Source of the DNA: Prorocentrum cordatum
Lineage: Eukaryota; Sar; Dinophyceae; Prorocentrales; Prorocentraceae
Length of the DNA: 64,000 bases
Assembly: GCA_963575745.1 (NCBI GenBank)
Contig: CAUYUJ010001447.1
Coordinates: forward strand, 1,132,180-1,196,179
Direction: 5' to 3'
Under the pieces are notes generated by a model. That model was not told the DNA's origin, made no database searches, and saw only the letters and a program-made list of their open reading frames with translations. Of the stretch, positions 9,786 through 19,199 are shown one piece after another. Numbering within the stretch: the stretch's first letter is position 1; every line of letters begins with the position of its first letter. The translations under genes and the position numbers were made by a program.

Positions 9786-10631
9786 TCACGCCTTCTCCTC
9801 CTCAACGTCGTTCTGCTTCTCGAAGAGCTTCTCCCCCTCGACAGTATCAATGAGCTTCTCCTCCTGCAGGGTTGCGCGCATGGTGCTGCCGTCTGTCTCA
9901 CCGCTCTGCAGCACGTGCGGCGCCTCCATGGCCAGGAAGTCGATGTCCTTGTCCTCTGGAAGCTTCTCCTCCTGCAGGGTGTTGCTCATGGTGGTCTCCG
10001 CGGTGGAGCCGTAGTTCTCGATGTCTGGCGGCACGCACTGCGCCTCCTTGTTAGAGTCGTGGTTGCCTCCGCCCTCGAAGGCGTTCTTGAGTTTTTCCTC
10101 CTGCAGGGTGTCTCGCATGATGAAGCCGTAGTTCTCGACGAAAGATGGCACGTAGGGCGCCTCCCTGGTCGAAGGCTCGAGGTCTCCATCCTCGGAGTTC
10201 GCGGTGATCTGGTCCTCCTGCAGGGTCCCGCGCTTGGTGATGGTGTAGTCCTCGACGACAAGCGGCATATTCGGCGCCTCCGTGGTGAGGAAGTTGGTGT
10301 CCTCCTCCTCGTCGCCCCTGTGGAGCGGGGCGGTCGTCGGCACGGACGGCGCGATCCCGAGCGTGTCCAGTACTAGGTCGTACTGGGCGTCCGTATCGCG
10401 TGCCTGCTCGATCGGCAGCTCGAGGCCGTACGCGGTGTCCGCGAAGCGCGTGTTCTCGAAGCCGAGGTCCAGTCCGGGCGGGGTACTGCACCCCAGCAGG
10501 CGGCTCACGGCCAGCGCCTGCACTTGCGCATGCCGGATGGCCACCTTTCGCGCCCGAGCCCGACGGGCGGCGCTGCCAGAGGTCTGCCGGGGGGCCGCAC
10601 GCGGATGGGCGGCGCACAAGACATCCAGCAT
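9786..10631 (-). CDS. Acidic protein with four ~39-residue repeats
   Basis: A 281-codon frame with convincing protein character. Residues 1-105 are basic, then mixed. From residue 118 an acidic repeat appears four times, with the pattern EAP-x-VP, then ENYG, then MRDTLQEEKL: about 118-141, 157-181, 196-224 and 236-260. In the DNA the word CTCCTGCAGGGT marks each unit on the plus strand. The end is EKQNDVEEEKA, then TGA, after which the same frame continues into a WWE-like domain. A stop lies four codons before the first Met, so that Met is the first possible start in this exon. No known family is recognised for the repeats. Confidence 0.6.
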   Translation of the reverse strand: MLDVLCAAHPRAAPRQTSGSAARRARARKVAIRHAQVQALAVSRLLGCSTPPGLDLGFENTRFADTAYGLELPIEQARDTDAQYDLVLDTLGIAPSVPTTAPLHRGDEEEDTNFLTTEAPNMPLVVEDYTITKRGTLQEDQITANSEDGDLEPSTREAPYVPSFVENYGFIMRDTLQEEKLKNAFEGGGNHDSNKEAQCVPPDIENYGSTAETTMSNTLQEEKLPEDKDIDFLAMEAPHVLQSGETDGSTMRATLQEEKLIDTVEGEKLFEKQNDVEEEKA

Positions 10632-10683
10632 ATGGAGGCTCTAGACGAGTACCGCCCAAGCCAGTGGAGAGCCGACTTGAGCC

Positions 10684-10819
10684 AGGAGGAGGAGGAGGAG
10701 GAGGAGGAGGAGGAAGAGGTGGAGGAGGAGGAGGAGGAGGAGGGGGAGGGGGAGGAGGAGGAGGAGGAGGAGGAGGAGGAGGAGGAGGAGGAGGAGGAGG
10801 AAAGGGAGTGGAGGAGGAA
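10684..10819 (+). repeat. GAG trinucleotide block upstream of the repeat-protein frame
   Basis: Nearly pure GAG/GGA, 50 bp upstream (in minus-strand sense) of the acidic repeat protein start. It may lie in its 5' region or an intron. Confidence 0.95.
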
Positions 10820-12850
10820 TGATCCCCAAACGACCCCCTGTGACTGCATTGGACCCATCCCATGTCATCACCTCGGGAAGCCCGTTCCGCTCATGGACGG
10901 TCGGCCAGGCTTCAGCAGTGCCTCCGCCCGCCTCAATTGGGCCATATGCGGAGGGCACCCATCGCCGAGGAGCAAAAAAGAACGAGCAAGAGAGCCTTCC
11001 ATCCGTGCTACGCTCCTCCTCCGGCTCCACCTCATCGTCCTTCCCGGCATTTCCTCGACGAAAGAGGGATCAAACAAATAACGATACACCATGGTATTCT
11101 CTGGAAATCTCCTGGGGTGCGTTCTAGCCGCTATTTTGACCAGAATCCGGCCGTTGCGGCGATGGCTCCCGTGGGACGAGTGAACATCGGTATCTCTCCC
11201 TCCCATGAAAGGGCGAAGCCGAGGAGGAGGACGAGGAGTCCAGGCTACCCCCGCGCTCTCCCCCGCTCCATCGGGCGGGAGGGAACCGGCTGCGCGCGAA
11301 AGAGTGCCCCCAGGCAAGAGAGATGACACTTGCCCCCTGGCGCACGGCTTCAGGGGGAGCAAAGGGGGGGGGGAGGAGGGGGGGGGGGGGAGGGGCAAGC
11401 CGAAGCGCGCCATCTGCCGCTATCGCATCGCACCCAGCGACCGGGGGGCCCAACGGGCGCGTACCCCACCCCACCCTGGCTGCGGTCGGGGGCGCTTGCT
11501 TGGGGTGTCGCGGCGGCGGTCCCAGGCAACACGCAGTGTGCCCTGTCAGGGGAGCGCGGGTCGCCTGGCTCCGCGGGACGGGCTCGGGCGACACGCCGCG
11601 TGCCCTGCTGCTGGAGGGCGGGTCGTTCCGCTCCGCGGGCGGCCGCGACAAGCTCGGGGCGCTGGCGCTTGGTGACTGGAGCGCGCTTGGCGCGCCACGC
11701 CAAAGGGGGGATCGACTGACCGGGGCCAATCCCAGACCTCCTCGCGTTGGGCAAACATCACGATGGGAGGTTTTGCGCTACTTTCAGCCTCCAAGGGCCC
11801 TCGCCGGGCCTCGGGACTGTCGAAAACGACTCAGGATGAAACGCTGGTCCCTGGGAAGGGGTCCAGGCTCCTGGGCGTCACGTCATGAACTAATCACAAC
11901 GTCGGGGGTTTGGGATCCGAGCCAGGGCCAGTCGGACTTTGCAGGATCCTGCAAAATCAGCAGGGTCGCAAGATCCGGCACTCTGACGGACCCCCGTCTG
12001 CACTGTAAGATGAAGCCAGGACGAGGATAAAATCGGGCGAGGATGAATCCAGAATCTCTGAGATCCAGCGGCTCTGGAGGATGTCTCGGGCGCCGCGGCC
12101 TTCTCAGAGCGCTCCGGAACGCTCTGAGAGCATTCCCTAACGCACTGGAACGGAATTGTCCTCGTCACAGCCCCGCCCGGCATTGACCCGGCCGACACGC
12201 CAAGGCTCCCGACCGACCCGCCAAGGTCCTCGCCACTCCCGACATTGACCCGCGCGACGTGATCCTCGTCTCAAGGCTCCTGACCGACCCGCCAAGCATG
12301 GACCAGGGACCAAACGTTCCAGCATTCCTATAGGTCTACCAATGAATGTTCTTAGAACAACAAGCAAAACCAATGTCTTATAACAGATACCAGATGTGTT
12401 ACAACAGGACAATCTCAGCATGAAATGCTCAAAAAGTGATTAGAGCATTCTTGGTGGGCCTATAGGCAAGCCAGGGCGCTCAACCACTGCTCGAAAGCGA
12501 ACGCTCTGGACCTCAGGATGCGGGCACAGCAATATGGAGTCTGGGGCTTCCTTCCCCAGAAACCAGAGGCGCCCATGCAACGAAAGCTCAAGACTAGGGA
12601 AACAAACAATGAGACCGAGATAAACAACAAAACTCGGAGGTCCGCGCAGATTTCTCGGATCGGCGTTGCACCCCCCTCCCTGGCGCGCAGAGCGCGCAAG
12701 GGGCGGACGTCGTACCCATTTTCTTCGTACCCTTTTCGGGCGTCCAAGACAAAGCTGCCGAGTCCCCAGCCCTGGACCCGTCTTTCAGCAGCAGTCGTTC
12801 TATGACGGTCCTGGGGCCAGGTGAGGGCCAACGGAGGCCGAAAATGGTTT
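10820..12850. other. No gene recognised; G-rich and dispersed-repeat sequence
   Basis: Overlapping open frames in four or more phases, Pro/Arg/Gly-rich, without recognisable domains. A long G-run lies at about 11,364-11,392. The words CTATCGCATCGC and CAGCGACCGGGGGG near 11,418-11,447 recur near 29,532-29,560. A short GACCGACCCGCCAAGG repeat lies at about 12,180-12,300. Confidence 0.6.
11757..11925 (+). repeat. Dispersed repeat TCACGATGGGAGGTTTTGCG
   Basis: Starts with the quoted word, continues through GGCCCTCGCCGGGCCTCGGG, then GGATGAA and GGGTCCAGG, and ends near AACGTCGGGGG. A shorter version starts at 29,813 (TCACGACGGGAGGTTTTGCG). A related copy is at 54,915-55,030, and another at 32,690-32,815. 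Confidence 0.6.
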
Positions 12851-12854
12851 AAGC

Positions 12855-13017
12855 AACATCGGCCCTGCAGTGGCGATGCATCGGCGACATCGGCGGTGCA
12901 TCGGCGACGCCGGCGTGGAGAAGATCGGGCTCCACATCGAGCCGCATCACCGATGCCTGGCCGATGCGGCGCGATCCTCTGACCCCATCTACCCGGACCC
13001 TATCTAGGAGGCCTAGG
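12855..13017 (+). repeat. Dispersed repeat with GATGCATCGGCGA words, copy 1
   Basis: Contains several CGATGCATCGGCGACAT-type words, then CGGCGTGGAGAAGATCGGG, CATCGAGCCGCATC, CCGATGC and finally CCCATCTACCC with TCTAGGAGGC. The same order recurs at 47,475-47,655. The words are partly self-complementary. Confidence 0.75.
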
Positions 13018-13345
13018 GTTCGGCCGGGCATGTCCCCCCACAGGCGGACGGAGTTCGGAAGGACCATGTGGCAGATCCCCCCAAATCTGCAAAAGTAGTG
13101 GAACACTCGTCCCCTGCCCATTCTTTGACTAGTCTTGAATCTTCCTCCCGTAGAGGCACGTGCCCGACTTCTTGAAGGGGCCCTGGGACACACAAATAAA
13201 TAGACACAGATAACAGGATTCCCCCACATTTCCCCATCTCTTCTTGGCTCTTTTGTCCGCCCCCCCCATTCCCATACCTTCCCATGCTTTCGGGGGACTC
13301 GAGGCACGGTGCCCGACTGTAGAGGCACGTGCCCGACTTAGGCCC
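13018..13345. repeat. Probable diverged relatives of the CTTAAG inverted-repeat family
   Basis: CCGGGCATGTCCCCCCACAGG starts near 13,023. An opposite end, CCGTAGAGGCACGTGCCCGACTT, lies near 13,148-13,170 and again near 13,320-13,340. The interior has TTTGACTAGTC, resembling the interior of the clean copies. No duplication of the target is clear, so this is a weaker call. Confidence 0.45.
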
Positions 13346-13493
13346 TGGAGGCAAGCGTGGCCCTCGTTGCGCGGCTTCCGGAAGGCCGCCGGGGGAGGCC
13401 GCAGACCAAAGCGCGCAGGCCAGCGCGGGGGGGGACTCCAGCGGGCCTGGGGCGCTGCTTGGTGCGGGGGCGGAGACACGTGCACCCTTCGTG

Positions 13494-14205
13494 CCCCTCT
13501 TCCTCCTCCTCCTCCTCCTCCTCCCCTCCTCCTCCTCCTCCTCCTCCTCCTCCTCTCATCCTCCTCCTCTCCTATCTCCTCCTCCTCCTCCTTCCTCCTC
13601 CCTTCTCTCCCCCCTCCCTCCTCCTCCTCCTCTCCTCCTCCTTCCTCCTCCTCCTCCTCCTCCTCTCCTCCTCCTCTCCTCCTCCCCTCCCTTCCTCTCT
13701 CCTCTCCTCCTCCTCCCCCTCCCCTTCTTCTCCTCCCCTCCTCTTCCTCCTCCCTCCTCCCTCCTCCTCCCTCCTCCCCTCCCCCTCCCCTTCTTCCTCC
13801 TCCTCCTCCTCCTCTTCCTCCTCCTGCTCCTCCTCCTCTCCTCCTCCTCCCCTCCCCCTCTCATTCCTCCTCCTCCTCCTCCTCTCCTCCTCCTCCTCCT
13901 CCTACTCCTCCTCCCCTTCCTCCTCCTCCTCTCCTCCCTACTCACTCCTCCTCCCCTCCCCTTCTTCTTCCTCCTCCTCTTCCCTTCCTTCCGCCTCCTG
14001 CTCCTCCTCCTCCTCCTCCTCTCCTCCTCCTCCTCCTCCTCCTCCTCCTCCCCTTCTTCCTCCTCCTCCTCCTCCTCCTCCTCCTCCTCCTCCTCCTCCT
14101 CCTCCTCCTCCCCTCCCCCTCCCCCTCCCTTCCTCCTCCTCCTCTCCTCCTCCTCCTCCTGATCCTCCTCCTCCTCCTCCTCCTGCCCCTCCTCCACCCA
14201 TCTCC
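13494..14205 (+). repeat. CTC trinucleotide block, 0.7 kb
   Basis: The longest uninterrupted pyrimidine block in the window: CTC/TCC units with CCTT, CCCT and CTCT interruptions that shift its phase often. Several plus-strand frames of over 200 codons cross it as Ser, Pro or Leu runs. They carry no other content. Its right end joins the composite repeat at 14,215. Confidence 0.95.
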
Positions 14206-14214
14206 CTCATGAGT

Positions 14215-15105
14215 AACCTCTCCCTGTCAAACCCCGAGGCCAGTTTTCAGGGCGGGCCGGGGGTTTCGCCTGAGACTTCATCGCCTTTCGTGACTCTGAA
14301 ACTTAAGCAGAGGCAGCAAATTCGCAAATGGAGGGCGGGTGGTTTCCAACATGTCGCTCTTGCCTTAGCGCAGCGCACACTCGTTTTGAACACTTGGACA
14401 GGTTTCATGGATTGAGGGGCGGGTCGTTTTCACAGTAATGCTCCCGACTTAGCGCCGTGCAAATCGTTTTGAACGTCTGGAAGAGCTGCACGGATTGAGG
14501 GCGGGCCGTTTTTCAACATGTGGCTCTCGCCTTAGCGCTCTGCACACTCGTTTTAAACATATTCACGAGTCTCACGGCTCAAGGGCGGGTGGTTTTCAAC
14601 ATGTGGTTCTCGCGTTAGCGCCGCGCATATTCGTTTTGAACATGTGCAAGAGTTGCACGGATTGAGGGCGGGTCGTCTTCAAAATGTGGTTCTCTTTTTA
14701 GCGCCGCGCACACTCGTTTTAAACATTTGGAAGGGCTTCACGGATTCCCATGATTGACGTACCAGAAATAATGTTTTGGAAGGATTTAGGATTATGCATT
14801 AGCTATGTTGATTCGCGGTTTAAGTCACAAGAAATGGCTTTCTGGCAAGACTCCGGACCGTCAAGGCGCAGCAGTCAGGTTGATCCGTGCCGTTGAAATC
14901 CCGAGCACTATGTTTTGGCATGGTTCAGGGTCTTCAAGCGGTTGTCTTCCAACGAAGAAGTTCCCTCAATGGAAATGAACCGTGTTGTAGGGGCCAATGG
15001 AAAAAGGAGCTTGGAAGGACGGTTACTTCCAGCATCGTTGATGATTCTTGGGTTTACAATGATCCTCCTCCTCCTCCTCCACCTCCTCGTCCTTCTCCTC
15101 TCTCC
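14215..15105 (+). repeat. Composite macrosatellite, copy at 14.2 kb
   Basis: In order: a junction segment with CCCCGAGGCCAGTTTTCAGG and TTTCGCCTGAGACTTC (14,225-14,290), five ~83-bp satellite units (14,331-14,750), a ~310-bp segment with GTACCAGAAAT, CTTCCAACGAAG and CATCGTTGATG (14,750-15,060), then a CTC tract (15,062-15,105). The same order recurs between 35.1 and 39.6 kb. The low-complexity tract is therefore a regular part of the repeat. Confidence 0.85.
14331..14750 (+). repeat. ~83-bp satellite, five units
   Basis: GAGGGCGGGT or a close variant begins units at 14,331, 14,414, 14,497, 14,581 and 14,664, spacing 83-84 bp. Each unit also has CAACATGTGGCTCTCGCC or similar, then TTAGCGC and CACACTCGTTTT. 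Confidence 0.9.
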
Positions 15106-15663
15106 TCGGCCGCGGGGCGCCCTGTTCGCATGGTGCAACACGTGTACTTCACCTGCCCCATTTTGACTCCCGAGGGCCCTTTACAGTCGGTATTGTTTGG
15201 ACAGGACCCGCGAGGGGACACGAGAGGCGTGGCAGAACTACTGCCACGGGCGCCTGCAGCCTGCTTTTCGAAATCAGTATGTGATTGAGTTCGAATCTAC
15301 TTTTTCGAACTGCACGTTTGGGGTGCAGGCGTCGCCCTGGGGGCCTGTGAGCGTGAGCGGCATCTCTAGGATGCTGCTCGCAAGTGAAGCAGCTCGAGCG
15401 AAACGGCAACGGAGACGGTGATACACCGTGCAAGAAAACACACAAAACAAACAACTATCGTAACGCACCTTCACCGCGGGGATCGTTCAACCTCGATCGG
15501 CCGTTTCGAAAAAGTCAAATCGTTCGACATCGACAGATCCTGGGACGCCGGCGGCGTGCAGCGTTGAACGCCAGCGGCTCGCGTGGGCCGCCAGCGGCGC
15601 CAGCACGCCACGTACGCAACGCGCAACGCCCGCCGAGTGGACAGGCATCGCAGGTGCCTCCAG
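15106..15663. other. No gene recognised
   Basis: Mixed sequence between two simple repeats. Short words ATCGTTCAACCTCGATCGGCC and AATCGTTCGACATCGAC (15,480-15,540) recur loosely near 24,920 and 25,090. No coding signal is convincing. Confidence 0.55.
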
Positions 15664-16048
15664 AGAGGCGGAGGAGAAGGAGGAAGAGGAGGAGAAGGAG
15701 GAGAAGAAGGAGGAGGAGGCACAGAAGGGGGAGGAGGATGAGAAGGACGAGGAGGAGAAGGAGGAGAAGAGGGGGGAGGAGGAGGAGGAGGAAGAGGAGG
15801 GAGGAGGAAGGTGGGGGGGGAAGGGGGGGGGGGGGAGGTTGGGGGGGAAAAAGGGGGGTAGAAGGGGGAAGGATGAGAAGGAACGAGGAGGAGGAGGAGG
15901 AGGAGGAGGAGGAGGAGGAGGCGGAGCGGATGAGGAGGAGGAGGAGAAGGAGCAGGAGCAGAGGAGGAGGGAGGAGGAGGAGGAGGCAGGGCCGGAGGCG
16001 CGGAGCAGGAGGAGGAGGAGGGAGGAGGAGGAGGAGGAGGAGGAAGAG
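15664..16048 (+). repeat. GAG trinucleotide block
   Basis: GAG/GGA with G-runs near 15,815-15,860. It passes at 16,048 directly into a TAG repeat. Confidence 0.95.
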
Positions 16049-16356
16049 TAGTAGTAGTAGTAGTAGTTAGTAGTATAGTAAGAGGTAGTAGTAGTTAGTC
16101 GTAGTAGTAGTTAGTAGTAGTAGTAGTAGTAGTTATGTAAGTAGTGTAAAAAAAAATAAACACAGTGGAGTAGTAGTAGTAGTAGTAGTAGAGTAGTAGT
16201 AGTAGGTAGTAGTAGAGTAGTAGTAGTTAGTAGTACGTAGTAGTTAGTAGTAGGTAGTAGTAGTAGCCATAGCAGTAGCAGTAGATAGCAGTAGCAGTAG
16301 CAGTACAAGCAGTAGTAGATAGTAGAGTCGTAATAGTTAGTTGGAGTAGTAGTAGA
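16048..16356 (+). repeat. TAG/GTA trinucleotide block
   Basis: About 300 bp of TAG units, with CAG variants at 16,265-16,310 and one AT-rich break (about 16,138-16,163). It is bracketed by GAG blocks on both sides. On the plus strand one phase is solid stop codons, so no plus-strand reading frame crosses it in that phase. Confidence 0.95.
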
Positions 16357-16475
16357 GGCGGAGGAGGAGGAGGAGGAGGAGGAGGGTGAGGGAGGAGGAG
16401 AGGGCGAGGAGGCGAGAGGAGGGCGAGGAGGAGGAGGAGGAGGGCGAAGGAGGGCGAGGAGGAGGAGGAGGCCGC
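16357..16475 (+). repeat. GAG trinucleotide block
   Basis: GAG/GGA with GGCGAGG variants, merging into the 101-bp duplication. Confidence 0.9.
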
Positions 16476-16648
16476 GTGGCTGGGGCCCTCCGACGCCGGG
16501 CCGGCGCGGCGGGCCGGGCGGCGCGGCGAGGGGCGGGCCTGCCAGCGAAGGAGGGCGAGGAGGAGGAGGAGGCCGCGTGGCTGGGGCCCTCCGACGCCGG
16601 GCCGGCGCGGCGGGCCGGGCGGCGCGGCGAGGGGCGGGCCTGCCAGCG
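16444..16648 (+). repeat. 101-bp perfect tandem duplication
   Basis: The segment starting GCGAAGGAGGGCGAGG and ending GGCGGGCCTGCCAGCG occurs at 16,444-16,547 and again from 16,545. I saw no difference between the units, so the duplication is recent or is an assembly artefact. The period is not a multiple of three. Confidence 0.9.
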
Positions 16649-16727
16649 CGAGAGCGCCTGCACCCGCTCCGCGAGCCGGGCGTTGTCCTCGTGCGTGCGC
16701 TCGCCGAGGGCCTGCGCGGCCGCTCAG
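16649..16727 (-). CDS. Coiled-coil-like coding fragment
   Basis: The minus frame reads QALGERTHEDNARLAERVQA, then LSRWQARP, a charged heptad-like stretch of about 30 codons. It follows a TGA and runs into the 101-bp duplication. It is too short to name. It may be an exon remnant. Confidence 0.3.
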
Positions 16728-16730
16728 TCG

Positions 16731-17140
16731 TCGTCGTCCTCCTCCTCTCCCTCCTCGTACTCCCCCTCCTCGTCGTCGTTCTCCTCCGCCTACTCTTTCC
16801 TCCTCCGTGCTCCTCCTCTTCCTCCTCCTCCTCCTCCTCCTCCTCTTCTCTCCCTCTCCTCCGCCTCCTCCTCGTCTCCTCGCTTCTCCTCCTTTCCTCC
16901 TCCTCTTCCTCCTCCTCCTCTCTCCTACTCCTCCCAGCCTCTTTCCTCCTCCTCTTTCCTCCTCCTCATCCTCGTCGTTGTCCTCCTCCTCGTCCTCCTC
17001 CTTTTTTTCTTTCTTTGTTTCCTCCTCCTCCTTCTCCTCCTCCTCCTCCTCCTCCTTCTCCTCGCCCTCCTCCGCCTCCTCCTCCTCCTCCTCCTCCTTC
17101 TCCTCCTCGTCCTCCTCCTCCTCCCCGCCCTCCTCCGCCG
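16731..17140 (+). repeat. CTC trinucleotide block
   Basis: CTC/TCC with CGT and TTT interruptions, about 400 bp. Confidence 0.95.
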
Positions 17141-17725
17141 CCCCGCTCGGCCTCCCACCCGGCCAGGGTATTGGAGGGTCGGCGCGGGTAGGGGCCTTCC
17201 CCTCCTCTCCCTCCTCCTCTCCCTCCCGCCGCCGCCCCGCCCAGTCCGCAGCGCGGGCTCCTCGCCGGCCGAGGTCCTGGGGGGTCGGCAGGGGTAGGGG
17301 CCACGCCCTCTTCTTCCCCCTGCTCTGCCTCCCACCGCCGTCCCGCTCAAGCCCACCGCGCGGCCTCACACCCGGCCGATTCTTTGGGGGGTCGGCGTGG
17401 GTGGGGGCCTCTTCCCCCCCTTCTCGCTCCTCCTCTCCCTTCCACCGCCGTCCCGCTCAGACCGCTACACGGTTTCTTGCCGCCGAGGTCTTAGGGGGTC
17501 GGCGGGGGGGGGGGGGGCCCGCCTTTCCCTCCCTCATGCCCTCCCTGCCCCCATGCCGCTTAGGCTCGTAGCGCGGCCCGCTAGCCGGCGCAGTCTCCGG
17601 GATTGGCAGGGGCGGGGTCCCCCCTGCCTCATCCCCCCCTCTGCCTCCAGCCGCCGCCCCGCTCGGACCCGCAGCACGGCTTTCTAGCCCGCCGGGGTTT
17701 GGGGGGTCGCTGGGGACCTCCTACT
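17141..17725 (+). repeat. ~105-bp tandem repeat, six units
   Basis: GGGTCGGC or a variant begins units at 17,176, 17,282, 17,389, 17,496, 17,600 and 17,704, spacing 104-108 bp. Each holds a C/T-rich half and a GC-rich half with CCGCCCCGCTC and GCGCGG. A further relative, CCCAGACCCGCAACGCGGCC, lies at about 18,140. Confidence 0.85.
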
Positions 17726-17730
17726 CATCC

Positions 17731-17852
17731 TCCCCTTCCTCTTCCTCCTCCTCCTCCTCCTCCTCCTCCTCCTCCTCCTCCTCCTCCTCCGCCTCCCCTT
17801 CCCTCCTCCTCCTTCTCCTTATCCTCTTCCTCCTCCTCCTCCGCCTCGCTTG
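17731..17852 (+). repeat. CTC trinucleotide block
   Basis: Largely pure CTC. Followed by a short repeat of GCTCGCTCGCTCGTTCG. Confidence 0.95.
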
Positions 17853-17889
17853 CTCGCTCGCTCGTTCGCTAACGAAGGGCTGGAGATGT

Positions 17890-18048
17890 TCGAAGCCCAT
17901 GCCTGAAAGAGAAGAGGAGAGCGAAGACAGTACCCCCTAACATGCACATGCAACGAGAGGAAAGCGAAGACAGTACCCCCTAACATGAAACGGGCAGATC
18001 ATGCTGCTGTGAGTTTCCCTGGATCTTCCCTGGATCTGACCTTTTCAC
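17890..18048 (+). repeat. Direct duplication GCGAAGACAGTACCCCCTAAC
   Basis: The word GCGAAGACAGTACCCCCTAA occurs twice, ~43 bp apart (about 17,921 and 17,964), within otherwise unremarkable sequence. Confidence 0.7.
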
Positions 18049-18050
18049 GC

Positions 18051-18124
18051 CTCCTCCTCCTCCTCCTCCTGCTCCTCCTCCTCCTCCTCCTCCCTCCTCC
18101 TCCTCCTCTCCCTCCTCCTCTCCT
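18051..18124 (+). repeat. CTC trinucleotide block
   Basis: Short pure CTC tract. The following 400 bp are G/C-rich, with C-runs at 18,221-18,230 and G-runs near 18,250, and show no recognisable gene. Confidence 0.9.
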
Positions 18125-18543
18125 TCCCGCCGCGGCCCCACCCAGACCCGCAACGCGGCCTGCTCGCGGGTTGCCGGCCAACGGGCCCGGCGACCCGACC
18201 CGCGGGGCCTCCGAGGACCCCCCCCCCAGGGGGCCGGGCAGCCGGGGGGGCGGGGGGGGGATGGGGCCGCAAGCGGTGCATCGTTGCCCTCCCGGCAACC
18301 AACCCCCAGGGGTGGCCTGCGTGCCCTCGAAGCAGCCACGGTCGGCTCGGCGGGCCCTCGCACCCCACCCCCCTCTCTCTCCCCTCGACCATTCACCCCT
18401 GGGGGGTTGGACGGACCGCTGTGCGGTGACGTCCACCACCCCTGGCGTGGCAGCCGTAGGCCTAGTGGGGCGGTAGCTTGTCCACGCCAGGGTCTTAAAG
18501 CGGCCTGCGGGCAGGAGTCCCACCCGCAAGTTCGATACGCAAG

Positions 18544-18622
18544 TCCTCCTCCTCCTCCTCCTCCTCCTCCTCCTCCTCCTCTTCCTTCTTCTTGTTCTTC
18601 TTCTCCTCCTCCTCCTCCTCTG
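18544..18622 (+). repeat. CTC trinucleotide block with CTT variant
   Basis: CTC units passing into TTCTTCTTG and back. Confidence 0.9.
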
Positions 18623-18705
18623 AAAAGGGAGAAGAGGAATCGGTAACGCATTCGTCGCGTCGTTGACGACAACGAAAGCGATTGGCGACGACCACGCCCG
18701 CGACA

Positions 18706-18965
18706 AATGTATGGCGTGATGGCGTGATGGCGTAATGGCGTAATGGCGTAATAGTGTAATGGTGTAAGTCTTACCCTATTCCCAGGTCTGGTGTAATGGC
18801 GCAAAGGTGTAATTATGACGCCTGTGTCAAAATGATGTAGTGGTGTCATGGTGTAGTGTTTTACGCGTACACTATTCTGGGAATGGTGTTATGGTGTAGT
18901 GGTGCAGCGGCGCACCCTTCTACATAATGGTGTAAAGGTGTAGTGGTGTAAGTGTGTAAATGTGG
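18706..18965 (+). repeat. GTGTAATG-type minisatellite
   Basis: Short units of 8-9 bp (GCGTAATG, GTGTAATG, GTGTAGTG, GTGTCATG) repeat irregularly over ~260 bp. The composition is A/T-richer than the surroundings. Confidence 0.85.
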
Positions 18966-19199
18966 AATGTTGCAAGCTTCAATTACCAGAGTCAGGTTGC
19001 AACCAAAAGGTCCTGGACGACAAGAAAGTGCTCTCTGGGGCGGCTCCTTGGGATCTTTCAAACTACAATGAATCGGTCGACAACTCTACCTGGGGAGCCC
19101 GAGCCTAGGAAACGGCTGTCTCGGACTCCCTCGCAGGGATCAGATGTAACCAGTACCAGGCCCCCCGCACTGTAGCTACTCGTACCTCTGCGTTGCCAG

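Noticed and set aside
9786-9788. In-frame TGA as a selenocysteine codon
   Set aside because: No Cys-containing homologue position or downstream structural element is evident, and a nonsense change or splice event is more likely.
13244-14415. Several plus-strand frames of 200-350 codons rich in Ser, Pro and Leu
   Set aside because: They exist in all three plus phases at once over the CTC block and have no content outside the repeat. Repeat by-product.
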